Origin: Segatella copri
GTDB lineage: Bacteria > Bacteroidota > Bacteroidia > Bacteroidales > Bacteroidaceae
Assembly: GCF_009494395.1 (NCBI RefSeq)
Contig: NZ_VZCB01000051.1
Location: forward strand, 1 to 63,273
Direction: 5' to 3'
Length of the DNA: 63,273 nucleotides
Every line of letters begins with the position of its first letter. The stretch's first letter is position 1. Positions 1 to 8,749 of this stretch are shown piece after piece. The notes under the pieces were generated by a model. The model was not told the DNA's origin. It did no database searches and was given only the letters and a program-made list of their open reading frames with translations. Made by a program: the position numbers and the translations under genes.

Positions 1-230
1 AGCTTAGTAAACCTGACTTGTCAATTGCTTGACGGTTCGTTTCTTTTACCCAGTCTTTTCATACTCCCTATATATAATAAGGTGTAATCCAAAACCGCTT
101 CTTGTACTACTTGTCTGTTTATGTAAAATCTTTCAAAGAACTCTTTCTTTATGTTTGCTAAGAGAAGCGATTTCTCAAAAGCGAGTGCAAAAGTACTAAC
201 TATTTTCCATTCCACCAAATTATTCAACAA
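1..230 (-). promoter_or_regulatory. Probable rRNA operon promoter and leader (16S lies beyond the left edge)
   Basis: On the minus strand a TTTG box is followed about 20 nt later by TACTTTTG (plus 190-197), the Bacteroidota -33/-7 pattern. Downstream lies an AAAGAGTTCTTTGAAAG motif (plus about 131-147) that resembles the boxA-like antitermination element of Bacteroidales rrn leaders, then an ACAAGTAGTACAAGAAG stretch that I remember as typical of such leaders. The left edge would fall just before the 16S gene. The open frame 21-230 on this strand has no recognisable domain and is not called as a gene. The assignment rests on memory of rrn leaders plus the 5S fragment at the other edge; no 16S bases are present. 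Confidence 0.6.
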
Positions 231-421
231 AAAAGTTCGATAAATAGCAGCTTTTTAACAGTTATAAACAATTAAATATCCATTTTGTACAGCTATACCT
301 TATTTTATATTATTAAATATTTTTGCTAGTTTATTTTCACATCATTTCAGAAGTTGCCGACAAAAACAAAATGAATCCGATCAAATTATGAGGCTAAATA
401 TATTGCATGCATCGAAGAAAA

Positions 422-1016
422 ACATGTTTACATATTTACTATAGTTCATGTTTTCATATTTCATATTTAATATTTACTTGTGCACTAAATTACATGTTTG
501 CAAACTGCCATGTAATCATGCAAACATGTTTTCCAAAGAGTTATGGATAAAAAATGAAATATAACAGCATATATATATATATATTCACAATCCTTTTAAC
601 AGTTTAATATCAAGACATTTAACTATATCATCTGTCAATTCAAACAGACGCATAGATATAAAGATAACAAAATCATGAAAACACAAATCCAAGTATGCAT
701 GTAGGAATATTTTCAAGTATTCATGCTTTCATGTTTACATGCATACGATAAACATATATAAACCGTGAGCCATATAAATATACTTCAAAGATTACTTATA
801 GAATGAGAAAAACCTATAATATGTCACTCATGCATAACGACTTTCATATTTACAGAATATCATGAAAACATGTTTGCGGTATAACATGTTTTCATGTATA
901 TTTATGAAACATTCATACTATATCTTAGACACCTGTTTTCTAACATTTTAACTCACATAAAACATAAGTTAGAACTTATTCATGAAAACATGTTCGTTAA
1001 AAAACATGTTTCCATG
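422..1016. repeat. Candidate centromere (parS-like) palindrome cluster upstream of parA
   Basis: The region is very AT-rich and gene-free. It holds repeated CATG(A/C)AAACATGTT elements. Two copies form matched palindromes with 14-bp arms (CATGAAAACATGTT and its complement) separated by exactly 8 bp: 861-874/883-896 and 981-994/1003-1016, the second with one mismatch. Looser copies lie at 422-433, 448-459, 491-502, 517-534 and 730-741. The position directly before parA and a small RHH-like gene fits a type Ib partition centromere or autoregulatory operator. The function is inferred. Confidence 0.6.
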
Positions 1017-1034
1017 TAAAAAAGCAATTTAAAA

Positions 1035-1066
1035 TTTGGCTATTTCAAATTAATAATGTATCTTTG
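1035..1066 (+). promoter_or_regulatory. parA promoter
   Basis: TTTGG at 1035-1039 and TATCTTTG at 1059-1066 are separated by 20 bp, an excellent Bacteroidota sigma-ABfr promoter. It overlaps the end of the palindrome cluster (1003-1016), so a partition protein bound there could repress the operon. Confidence 0.7.
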
Positions 1067-1096
1067 CACAAAAATGAATAATTAAAAGTCAAAAAC

Positions 1097-1906
1097 ATGG
1101 AAAATAAACTGAAAATGATTTTGGCTATCGTCAACAATAAAGGAGGCGTAGGCAAAACAACAACAGTGCAAAATCTTGCAGCAGGAATGTTGAGAAAGGA
1201 TAAAACATTAAGAATCCTTGAGATAGACTTGGATCCTCAATGCAACTTGACCCTTTTAAATCATGCACCAGAAGGGTGTGCTACTGTTTTTGAGTCAATG
1301 ATCGCATGTAAGGGATTACCTATCTACAAAACAGAAACAGGTGTATATTATGTTCCTGGCTCTGCAAAGATGCAGGATGTCGATCCTTTTCTTCAAAACA
1401 CAGGTGCACCTCGTCAAGTGTTAGGCGCATGCATCAATAGTGACTGTATTGATTATACAGGTGAGAGCATAAGTAATCCAATAGATTACTTTGATTACAT
1501 CTTTATAGATTGTCCTCCAGCAATGTCGCTATCTACTTACAACGCAATGGTGGTGGCCAGTCATTTGCTTATTCCTGTCCAGATGGAAGGCTTGTCGGTT
1601 TTTGGATTGTCCGCAGTTCTTGCAGCAATGAAGGAAGTCAAAGAAGGTCGTTTTGCATTGAATAAAGATTTGGAATTGTTAGGGTTATTGCCAGTTATGC
1701 TGGACGAGAGACCTGTCATTGTGCGACAAGCTTTATCAACTCTACGTGAAAAATATAAAGAAAAAATTCTAAAACATGGTGTTCGACGCTGTATCAAGGT
1801 TAATGAGGCTCAAACAGTAAAACAAGATTTGTTTCATTATGCCCCTTATTGCTCAGCCGCAATAGATTATGAATTGGTAATTAAAGAATTGTTTAATTTT
1901 AAATAA
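1097..1906 (+). CDS. parA: ParA-family partition ATPase
   Basis: A 269-residue P-loop ATPase that would segregate a low-copy replicon by moving the centromere complex over the nucleoid. The deviant Walker A motif KGGVGKTT is at residues 15-22, followed by an acidic LEIDLDPQ segment and a Walker A'/B region FIDCPPAMS in the middle of the protein. The short N-terminus without a DNA-binding domain is typical of type Ib/short ParA proteins that pair with an RHH partner. The next gene starts 9 bp downstream and is probably co-transcribed. Family membership is clear; plasmid versus secondary-chromosome use cannot be told from the protein. Confidence 0.93.
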   Translation: MENKLKMILAIVNNKGGVGKTTTVQNLAAGMLRKDKTLRILEIDLDPQCNLTLLNHAPEGCATVFESMIACKGLPIYKTETGVYYVPGSAKMQDVDPFLQNTGAPRQVLGACINSDCIDYTGESISNPIDYFDYIFIDCPPAMSLSTYNAMVVASHLLIPVQMEGLSVFGLSAVLAAMKEVKEGRFALNKDLELLGLLPVMLDERPVIVRQALSTLREKYKEKILKHGVRRCIKVNEAQTVKQDLFHYAPYCSAAIDYELVIKELFNFK

Positions 1907-1915
1907 TTAGGAAAA

Positions 1916-2218
1916 ATGGGAAAGGATTTTCGTGCAGCCTTTAGTAATATGAATAAGGCAGTTCGTCCAGGCGCAGAACAACCTGTAGAACAACCTGTTA
2001 TGCATAATATTGAGCAACCGGCAAAACAACCGGCAAAAAAGAAAAAAATGAGTCTGGCAGAAAAAAGAGCAACCATGCATGCAGTTCAGACATATCTGTC
2101 AGAAGAAGACTTTAAAGAACTGATGCTGATTAAACTTAGCAGCAAAGGGATGAATTATGAAGAAATCATACGTGAAGCAATAAGATTGTACATACAAGTT
2201 AAGAAAAACGAGTCATAA
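1916..2218 (+). CDS. Small ribbon-helix-helix-like protein, probable centromere-binding partner of ParA
   Basis: A 100-residue protein with a flexible Pro/Gln/Lys-rich N-terminal half (repeated EQP and AKQPAKK motifs). The C-terminal part (about residues 55-98) contains a VQTYLSEEDFKELM strand-helix segment and YEEIIREAIRLYI helix that fit an RHH fold. It follows parA by 9 bp, the classical place for the ParB/ParG-like adaptor. I infer that it binds the palindromes upstream of parA. No catalytic motif is visible. Another RHH-type regulator, for example of rep copy number, is possible. Confidence 0.7.
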   Translation: MGKDFRAAFSNMNKAVRPGAEQPVEQPVMHNIEQPAKQPAKKKKMSLAEKRATMHAVQTYLSEEDFKELMLIKLSSKGMNYEEIIREAIRLYIQVKKNES

Positions 2219-2336
2219 GAGACAACCATAATTTAAAATTTTTAGACTATGGATCAAGTTTACTTATTTGGAAGCTAAAAAACGGGATTTCGACAACAAA
2301 AAAAAAATCATTGTTTATACTAACAGAAATATCAAT

Positions 2337-3572
2337 ATGACAGATAAAAAAAATGAAATAGCAAAGAGCCATGTTGATGAGCAGTGGATAAATACTCCAT
2401 TTAGTTTCACCAAGATAGACAAACAATGCACGCTTTCCCAGCAACATATATTGTTTTGCGTAAGTTCACATCTACAAGAATACGTTACGAGATACTTCAA
2501 CGAAAAGCGTGAAAAAGGAAATCTACGTTCAGACTATATGTTTGAAGTAGATAAAGAACACGTTGCCATGAATGTACCTAAAATCAAACTTAAATTGAGT
2601 GAATTAGGTATAGAATCAAGCCACTATAAAGATCTGCGTAAAACTCTTAAAGAACTCCTAGACTTTAGTGTAAGAATCAAAATAGATGGCAAAGCCGTTA
2701 TTCAGCACGTATTTTCAAACATAACAGAAGATATTGTGACAAACGGCTATACAAAACAGGGAGTATCATACGATAGGTCAAAAGGAGAGGTCGAGTTAAA
2801 AATTGACCCAGTTGTTGCCAAATATGCATTTGACATGAGCCAAGGCTTCATTCATCATATAGCCTTGATTGCGCGATATGCTAGCCGACTTAACACTCCA
2901 AGAATATATCTCTTTCTACTGCGTCAAATGGGCATAAATAAAGGCAAAATGACCATAAAAGTACCTTTCATGCAACTGAAAGAATATTTAGGTATGGCTA
3001 AAATAGCTGAAGACGGAACAGTAGAGGAAGAACAGTATCCAAAATTCTCTCAATTTAAGAAACAAGTATTGGATGCAGTACAAGAAGATTTTGCAAAACT
3101 AAGTAAAGAAGACAAAATTGATATAATGTTCACTGATTGCACACCAATATACAAAAGGGGACAAACAAGAGGTAATCCTGAAGCTCTGGTGTTTAAAATC
3201 AAAAGAACAGCTTTGGGAAAAGCCCATATCAATGGCAAGATATTGGATAGGAAAGGACTTCCTAAAGCTAGCGGAACCAAAGAACCTGTTGTAGGTGACT
3301 TGTTTGCTCATGTTGTGAAACCTGAAAAAAGCAAGATCCAAATGGAAAAGTGTGGGGAAGAGCAATGGAATGAATTTCTATCAAGAATAATAGATCCTTC
3401 CCAGACAACATTGCTCAGTAGGGTGAAGTTCCTCGGCATGAAAAATCAAAGATTCTGCATACAGGCTTCACAAGAAGATTTTCAATTACTCAAAACTCTG
3501 GGCGTAGAAAAGATAGCTCAAGAGTTCTTCAATTGTGTTGGTTCATTTGCTCCTACTTTCTACCAAGGATAA
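2337..3572 (+). CDS. Replication initiator protein (Rep_3 / RepB winged-helix family)
   Basis: A 411-residue iteron-binding initiator. The diagnostic block is in the middle: RLNTPRIYLFLLRQMG, then a PFMQLKEYLGM helix, then YPKFSQFKKQVLDAVQED, which is the WH1 pattern of Rep_3 initiators. The second winged helix would follow in the C-terminal half. The frame is open from a TTG at 2268, but I choose ATG 2337 because the upstream extension (Lys/Asn-rich, TTG start) looks non-conserved. It lies directly upstream of the iteron region it should bind and is closed by a strong terminator at 3581-3622. Confidence 0.9.
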   Translation: MTDKKNEIAKSHVDEQWINTPFSFTKIDKQCTLSQQHILFCVSSHLQEYVTRYFNEKREKGNLRSDYMFEVDKEHVAMNVPKIKLKLSELGIESSHYKDLRKTLKELLDFSVRIKIDGKAVIQHVFSNITEDIVTNGYTKQGVSYDRSKGEVELKIDPVVAKYAFDMSQGFIHHIALIARYASRLNTPRIYLFLLRQMGINKGKMTIKVPFMQLKEYLGMAKIAEDGTVEEEQYPKFSQFKKQVLDAVQEDFAKLSKEDKIDIMFTDCTPIYKRGQTRGNPEALVFKIKRTALGKAHINGKILDRKGLPKASGTKEPVVGDLFAHVVKPEKSKIQMEKCGEEQWNEFLSRIIDPSQTTLLSRVKFLGMKNQRFCIQASQEDFQLLKTLGVEKIAQEFFNCVGSFAPTFYQG

Positions 3573-3580
3573 TCCAAACC

Positions 3581-3622
3581 AAGAGTCGCAGACATTAAAT
3601 ACCATGTCTGCGACTCTTTTTA
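3581..3622 (+). terminator. Rho-independent terminator after rep
   Basis: A 15-bp perfect stem AAGAGTCGCAGACAT / ATGTCTGCGACTCTT around a short loop, followed by TTT, 9 bp after the rep stop codon. It keeps rep transcripts out of the iteron region. Confidence 0.85.
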
Positions 3623-4222
3623 TATCTACGAAACCATTTACCTAATTATACATAACTTCCTCATTATTAACACGTTAAGAAATTTAAAATATAAACTTTA
3701 GAAACGTAAGATATCAAAAGACAAATATTTATATTATATATCTTGCTGTTTATCAATGTGTTACATTCATTCAGGTAAATAGTATCGTAGATGTAGTAGC
3801 TTTTTAACTACTTATATCTACGAAACTATTTACCGAACATTGCTTATCTTACTGATATTAAGGCAATTATCATTATAATAATTTTATAATTAAAATCACA
3901 ATAACTATGAAAAAGTATATCAACGAGTAATATGTAACTCCTTGGTATTATGATAGTTACAAATTTAGCGTAAATGGTTTCGTAGATATAAAAGATATCG
4001 CCTACATTTTATTATCGAAAAGCACAAAACATAGTTAACCAAATCTTTTTAAACTATCATAATCTACGAAATCATTTACCGAAAATATTATAAGTGTTTA
4101 ATCTTCAGTACTTTAGGTATAATCTTTTAAAACAAAAATTATTTTTATAATTAGAATTTACTTAAATTATTTAATTAGGGATTCTGTAATGTAATGAAAA
4201 CCAGTGAATTAGTAGATTACAA

Positions 4223-4328
4223 GTAAACGGTTTCGTAGATGTATGTAAACAGTTTCGTAGTTGTTGGTAAACGGTTTCGTAGATATAAGTAAACAGTTTC
4301 GTAGTTTTTTGTAAACAGTTCCGTAGAT
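4223..4328 (+). repeat. Iteron array 1: five direct 22-bp-spaced copies
   Basis: Five copies of GTAAACRGTTYCGTAGWT with spacers of 4 bp, all in the same direction. The first copy matches the consensus fully; the last has TTCCG in place of TTTCG. Confidence 0.92.
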
Positions 4329-4808
4329 ATTACTGATTTTGGATAGCTTTTCTATTATTATCAGAGCTGTGTAGAAGTCTTTTGAATATGGAAATTATTC
4401 TGAGAAGTATTTTGGTTACCTGAATCTCAACCTTAAATACATCTACGAAAGTATTTACTTATAACTATGTAATGATTTGATATACAGATGTTTATATATA
4501 TAATAGTAAAGTAGTTTTTTAAAAAACTATAGTGTTGGATATCATGCATGAAAAGTTTTGTTAAGTTTGTATTTAGCTAATTTTCAACGTATTAACTAAT
4601 TTGAGGTAAATGGTTTCGTAGATATTAATTCGTTTAAGTTGATTAACCGAAATCTACGAAACCGTTTACTTTATTTTCGTAAAGTGCTGATTTATAATGC
4701 ATTATGTCTGTTTCTTAATTTTCTTCTTTATTTATAAGTTTCAACTATGTTTTTATAATCTTATGACTTTTGTAAGTATTTGATACTTAATAGGTTAGCC
4801 GTGATAAG

Positions 4809-4914
4809 GTAAATGGTTTCGTAGTTATTGGTAAATGATTTCGTAGATTATGGTAAACAGTTTCGTAGATATAAGTAAATGGTTTCGTAGTTTTTAGTAA
4901 ACAGTTCTGTAGAT
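4809..4914 (+). repeat. Iteron array 2: five direct 22-bp-spaced copies
   Basis: Same motif, direction, copy number and 22-bp period as array 1, beginning 586 bp further on. Copies vary at the R position (ATGG, ATGA, ACAG), and the last has TTCTG in place of TTTCG, mirroring the degenerate last copy of array 1. The two arrays may be a duplication. Confidence 0.92.
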
Positions 4915-5005
4915 ATTCATTTCTATAGTGTTATATCCATTAATATCAATCTTTCCTATATCATCTATGATGAGTTAGCTTCAGCTATAAATATTGACGT
5001 ACAGA

Positions 5006-5049
5006 CATGCTTACATGCAAACATGTTTAAATGTTTACATTAAATATGA
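5006..5049. repeat. Extra copy of the CATG/AAACATGTTT motif
   Basis: A cluster ATGCTTACATGCAAACATGT followed by TTAAATGTTTACATT, the same motif family as upstream of parA. It marks the right border of the origin region. A further copy (CATGAAAACATGTTT) is at 6026-6040. Confidence 0.5.
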
Positions 5050-5144
5050 GTCATTAGTTCCTGGCGTATCCTTCTGATTTTGCAAGAAAAGATATCATAT
5101 CATGCTCTTTTAATAAAATAGAAATTAGTTTTATGGTATTTTCT

Positions 5145-5176
5145 TTTGGTATTTCTCTTATTTTCATTACCTTTGT
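5145..5176 (+). promoter_or_regulatory. Promoter of the GH25 gene
   Basis: TTTG at 5145-5148 and TACCTTTG at 5169-5176 with 20 bp between them. It lies inside the longest open frame, which rules out a start codon at 5146 and favours ATG 5206. Confidence 0.65.
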
Positions 5177-5205
5177 CACTTGAAGCAACATATTATGTAA
5201 AATTC

Positions 5206-5985
5206 ATGGTTAGAAGAAAAAGAAAAAACAATAATATGGGCAAGCGATTATGCTATATAGCCTTCGGTCTTGTCCTTACTTTTATTATCGGATTTGAAGC
5301 ATATCGGATGATTTCATCTTATTTCATAAGGAGAGCATCTGATAAGCAATGGCCTACCCACGATCTTACCACTGGCGAATATTCTGGCAGCTATGATGGA
5401 ATTGACATCTCGCGTCATCAGGGCAGAATTCATTGGGATGAATTGGGTAAAATCAAGCGCTTGCAATTTATCTATATAAAATCTTCAGAAGGAACAAACA
5501 TTCAAGATCCGTGGTACGAATCGAATATCAAGAATGCCAGAGAAAGAGGCATTCCTGTAGGATCTTATCATTTCCTTTCCAAGGCTCCTGCAGCCTTACA
5601 GTTTGAAAATTTCCGTTCCGTATATGATAAAGATAAGCAAGACCTGCTCCCCGTAATAGATGCAGAGGATGATGGTACAAAGGGAATGAGTAAAACAGAG
5701 ATTCAACTGTTATTAAAAACTTTCTGCAAACTTTGCAAGGTTTATTATGGACATACACCTATTATATATTGTAGCGAGAGTTACTTCAAGGATTATCTGA
5801 GTCCAGAATTCGATAATTATTATCTTTGGATAGCCAGCTATAATCACGAGCCTGTACTACCTGGCAAACCTCATTACGACATCTGGCAATTTAGTCGCCA
5901 TGGAAGAGTACCGGGTATTTGGAATTGGGTGGACCTGAATAGATTTTCTAAAAATAGAAGTATAAATGATATCAGACTTAAATAA
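5206..5985 (+). CDS. GH25-family lysozyme-like membrane-anchored protein
   Basis: A 259-residue protein with a basic N-terminus and one membrane segment (about residues 14-33), so the catalytic domain should be periplasmic. The GH25 fold is recognisable from GIDISRHQG near the start of the domain, FIYIKSSEG, GSYHFLS, the acidic PVIDAEDD strand and the terminal DIWQFS segment. These carry the Asp/Glu residues GH25 muramidases use to cleave the MurNAc-GlcNAc bond. Start chosen at ATG 5206, 30 bp after a promoter; ATG 5236 is an alternative. It lies next to the origin with its own promoter. A role in wall remodelling is inferred. Confidence 0.85.
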   Translation: MVRRKRKNNNMGKRLCYIAFGLVLTFIIGFEAYRMISSYFIRRASDKQWPTHDLTTGEYSGSYDGIDISRHQGRIHWDELGKIKRLQFIYIKSSEGTNIQDPWYESNIKNARERGIPVGSYHFLSKAPAALQFENFRSVYDKDKQDLLPVIDAEDDGTKGMSKTEIQLLLKTFCKLCKVYYGHTPIIYCSESYFKDYLSPEFDNYYLWIASYNHEPVLPGKPHYDIWQFSRHGRVPGIWNWVDLNRFSKNRSINDIRLK

Positions 5986-6025
5986 ACTTCAATAAGAAGA
6001 TTACGATTACTATTACGGATAACAA

Positions 6026-6049
6026 CATGAAAACATGTTTCTATGTAAA
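6026..6049. repeat. Single centromere-like motif between GH25 and TonB receptor genes
   Basis: CATGAAAACATGTTT followed by CTATGTAAA matches the arm of the palindromes at 861 and 981. It is the only copy found outside the 0.4-5.1 kb replication block and may mark an outer edge of the partition region. Confidence 0.45.
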
Positions 6050-6174
6050 CTGGAAGTTGAGAGAGAGGAGATGGGAGCTCTCACTATTTATGCTATGTAG
6101 CAGAAGGGGCTCACATTTTTTCTGTGCTGGCCAGTTCCTAATAAATAAGGATTTCTCATTTCCGATATTCTTCG

Positions 6175-6182
6175 TACCTTTG
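6175..6182 (+). promoter_or_regulatory. -7 element for the TonB receptor gene
   Basis: TACCTTTG at 6175-6182, followed by CA, 38 bp before the start codon. The -33 box is poor (TTTC near 6151). Confidence 0.5.
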
Positions 6183-6220
6183 CACCCGAATTTGAATCAT
6201 GCGGAAAAATATAAGAGAAA

Positions 6221-8614
6221 ATGAATTATAAAATGATGATGGCAATGGCTGGTTTAGGCATTGCTTTACCGATTTCAGCTGATACGGCATTATCGGACAG
6301 CAGCAAGGTGTTCGATATTGACGAAGTAGTGGTCGTATCACAGCCAAAGGAGGTGTTGCGTCTCCGACAGCAGGCACTCAGCAGTACATCGCTGAGTAGC
6401 TCTTTGATGAAAAAGATGGGAGTATCCGATTTACGTGATCTTTCCCTGTTTGTTCCTAATTTTGTGATGCCAAATTATGGTAGCCGTATTTCTTCCTCTG
6501 TTTATGTCAGAGGAATAGGAAGCCGTGTAAATAGTCCTGCTATTGGTCTTTCTCTTGATGGTATTCCGGTGATGAGTAAGTCGTCTTTTAATCTCCACAA
6601 TTACCAGTTGAGTAGGGTAGATGTGCTTCGTGGTCCACAAGGTACGCTTTATGGTCAAAATACCGAGGGTGGATTGGTCAAGATGTATTCCCGTAATCCC
6701 TTCGATTATCAAGGTACAGATATCAGACTTAGCTATGGTAGTAAGTATTTTCGTAATGTAGAAGCAGCTCATTATCAGAAGTTCAATCAGCATGTAGCTC
6801 TTTCTCTGGCAGGTTTCTATGAGGGTCAGAATGGTTTCTTCCGAAATACCAATACAGGCGACCGCTCGGATCAATATAACGAAGCGGGAGGCAAGATGCT
6901 CCTCAAGACCCGTTTTGATTCGGGTTGGAAGATGGATGTACTTGCTAATTATCAGTATGTTGACCAAAATGGATTTCCTTATGGAAAGCTTGATTTAGAG
7001 ACGGGGAAGGCAGACCTTCCTGCTTCTACTTTCCCAGGAACGTATCGGAGAAATAACCTGATAACAGGTTTGAAACTGGGATATACCGGAAAGGGATATG
7101 ATTTTACTTCTGTTTCCAGCTATCAGTATGTCAAGGACCGTATGTTGATGGATCAGGATTATCTTTCTGCCGACTACATGCATATCCTACAGGAACAATT
7201 GCAGAATTCCTTTACCCAGGAACTCTCCTTGAAGAGCAACAAGGCAGTGAGAGACTTCTGGCATTGGACAGTAGGTGGCTTTTTCTCCAAGCAATGGTTG
7301 AAGACCAACGGTCCGGTCTTTTTCGATGATGCGATGACTGCTCCGATTGGCAATGCAATCCAGCAGCAGATGTATACTGCCATTCATGCTTTGATGGTTA
7401 AGAAAATGATGGCGCAGGGATTGCCGGAAGTGGCTGCCAAGGCTGCTGCCAGTGCTGCCATTGAGAAGGCTGGAGGCATCAGCATGGGTGTCAGCATGGG
7501 TGCTCCTGGACTTTATCATACTCCGCAGACCAATCTCGGTTTCTATCATGAGAGTAATTTTGATATTACTTCCCGTCTGGTGGCAACACTGGGCTTGCGA
7601 TATGATTATTTGCATACGGGCATTCATTATCAGTCGTCTGCCTATATGGCAATGACAGCAAATATGATGGGGCAGAAGGCTACGTATACGCTTAGAAGTG
7701 CTCTGGATGAAAAGACGAATGATGATTACAGCCAGTTTCTTCCAAAGATTGGTATTACTTATCGTCTTGATGATCAGCAGAGTAATATCTATGCCACTAT
7801 CAGTAAGGGTTATCGTGCCGGTGGCTATAACATTCAGATGTTCAGCGATATCCTTCAGACGGAATTGAATGCCAATCGTCAGCAGGCATTGCGTGGTGAT
7901 TACGATGTGCCTCATACTGCCGAGGATTATGAGAAGGTGAACCAGACGATATCATACAAGCCTGAGGTTTCATGGAATTATGAAGTAGGTTCTCATCTCA
8001 ATCTCTTCAATCATGCTCTTCATCTCGACCTGAGTGCCTTCTATATGAAAGTAAGGAATCAGCAACTCTCAGTGATGGCAGGCAACTATGGATTTGGTAG
8101 AATGATGGTGAATGCCGGCAGGAGTCATAGCTGTGGCATTGAGGCTGCTTTGCGAGGCCAACTTGCCAATGGTCAGCTCGACTGGATGTTGAATTATGGC
8201 TATACTCATGCTGTCTTCGATGAATATACTGACGGTGAAGGTGAGAATGCGGTTAGTTATAAAGACAAGCGTGTGCCATACGTTCCGATGCATACCCTTT
8301 GTGCCATGGCAGACTATCGTGTTGACTTCAACTCCAGTTTCTTGCGTAACATGGTTTTCGGAGCAAACGTAAACATGCAGGGCAAAACCTATTGGGATAA
8401 TGCCAATACCTATAGTCAGGATGTTTATGCCGTATTGGGTGCTCATGTTGCCTTCGATTTCGGCATCCTGCAATTGAACTTATGGGGCAAGAACCTCACA
8501 GACACCAATTACAATACCTTTGCTGTAGACAATGCCGCAACCGGAAAGCGCGAATATTTTGCGCAGCGTGGCAATCCATTTCAATGTGGTGTAGATTTGA
8601 GTTTTCGATTTTAG
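6221..8614 (+). CDS. TonB-dependent outer-membrane receptor (non-SusC type)
   Basis: A 797-residue protein with a signal peptide (about residues 1-20) followed by a TonB-box-like DEVVVV segment near residue 34. The plug domain contains SSVYVRGIGSR and VDVLRGPQGTLYGQNTEGG, and a long beta-barrel ends in the outer-membrane signature LSFRF. It lacks the N-terminal CarboxypepD_reg domain and SusD partner of glycan importers, so a siderophore, haem or vitamin-type substrate is more likely. It stands alone between its own promoter and a strong terminator. The substrate cannot be read from the sequence. Confidence 0.9.
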   Translation: MNYKMMMAMAGLGIALPISADTALSDSSKVFDIDEVVVVSQPKEVLRLRQQALSSTSLSSSLMKKMGVSDLRDLSLFVPNFVMPNYGSRISSSVYVRGIGSRVNSPAIGLSLDGIPVMSKSSFNLHNYQLSRVDVLRGPQGTLYGQNTEGGLVKMYSRNPFDYQGTDIRLSYGSKYFRNVEAAHYQKFNQHVALSLAGFYEGQNGFFRNTNTGDRSDQYNEAGGKMLLKTRFDSGWKMDVLANYQYVDQNGFPYGKLDLETGKADLPASTFPGTYRRNNLITGLKLGYTGKGYDFTSVSSYQYVKDRMLMDQDYLSADYMHILQEQLQNSFTQELSLKSNKAVRDFWHWTVGGFFSKQWLKTNGPVFFDDAMTAPIGNAIQQQMYTAIHALMVKKMMAQGLPEVAAKAAASAAIEKAGGISMGVSMGAPGLYHTPQTNLGFYHESNFDITSRLVATLGLRYDYLHTGIHYQSSAYMAMTANMMGQKATYTLRSALDEKTNDDYSQFLPKIGITYRLDDQQSNIYATISKGYRAGGYNIQMFSDILQTELNANRQQALRGDYDVPHTAEDYEKVNQTISYKPEVSWNYEVGSHLNLFNHALHLDLSAFYMKVRNQQLSVMAGNYGFGRMMVNAGRSHSCGIEAALRGQLANGQLDWMLNYGYTHAVFDEYTDGEGENAVSYKDKRVPYVPMHTLCAMADYRVDFNSSFLRNMVFGANVNMQGKTYWDNANTYSQDVYAVLGAHVAFDFGILQLNLWGKNLTDTNYNTFAVDNAATGKREYFAQRGNPFQCGVDLSFRF

Positions 8615-8662
8615 ATGATAATTGTCTCAACTCACTAAGAAACTATTTTTGCAGTAGAAGAA

Positions 8663-8723
8663 AAGACGCTCTGCAAGACAAAAGCATCAGAATGATCATG
8701 CTTTTGCTCTTGCAGAGCGTCTT
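8663..8723. terminator. Long bidirectional terminator hairpin
   Basis: Near-perfect inverted repeat. Arms 8663-8687 (AAGACGCTCTGCAAGA then CAAAAGCAT) and 8698-8723 surround a short loop. It separates the convergent TonB receptor and GH2 genes and could serve both. Confidence 0.8.
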
Positions 8724-8749
8724 GTTTATGATTCAATGGATTTCAATGA

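Larger units (their letters stand above)
3624..4914. other. Iteron-type replication origin (oriV)
   Basis: About 1.3 kb of AT-rich, gene-free DNA carrying at least 17 copies of the 18-bp iteron GTAAAYRGTTTCGTAGAT. Five direct copies start at 4223, 4245, 4267, 4289 and 4311, and five more at 4809, 4831, 4853, 4875 and 4897. The period is exactly 22 bp in both arrays. Single copies lie at 3774, 3970 and 4606 (plus) and, in reverse orientation, at 3624, 3816, 4062, 4441 and 4652. Single-copy inverted pairs (3774/3816, 3970/4062, 4606/4652) suggest additional binding or handcuffing sites. The AT-rich stretches between the arrays are candidate unwinding elements. Initiation here is inferred from architecture and the adjacent Rep_3 gene. 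Confidence 0.88.

Noticed and set aside
21..230. 69-codon open frame on the minus strand
   Set aside because: It overlaps what looks like an rRNA leader with promoter and boxA-like motif, and the translation has no recognisable domain.
2249..2278. Nine-codon leader peptide before rep
   Set aside because: An ATG frame exists (MDQVYLFGS) but no ribosome-binding site or attenuator structure supports it.
2268..2336. TTG-initiated N-terminal extension of rep
   Set aside because: A TTG start followed by Lys/Asn-rich sequence is less likely than ATG 2337, which starts a sequence typical of Rep_3 proteins.
5146..5205. Upstream start of the GH25 protein
   Set aside because: A well-spaced promoter (5145-5176) lies inside this segment, so transcription begins after it.
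6026..6224. 65-codon frame between GH25 and the TonB receptor
   Set aside because: It begins inside a repeat motif and runs through the promoter of the next gene; no protein features.
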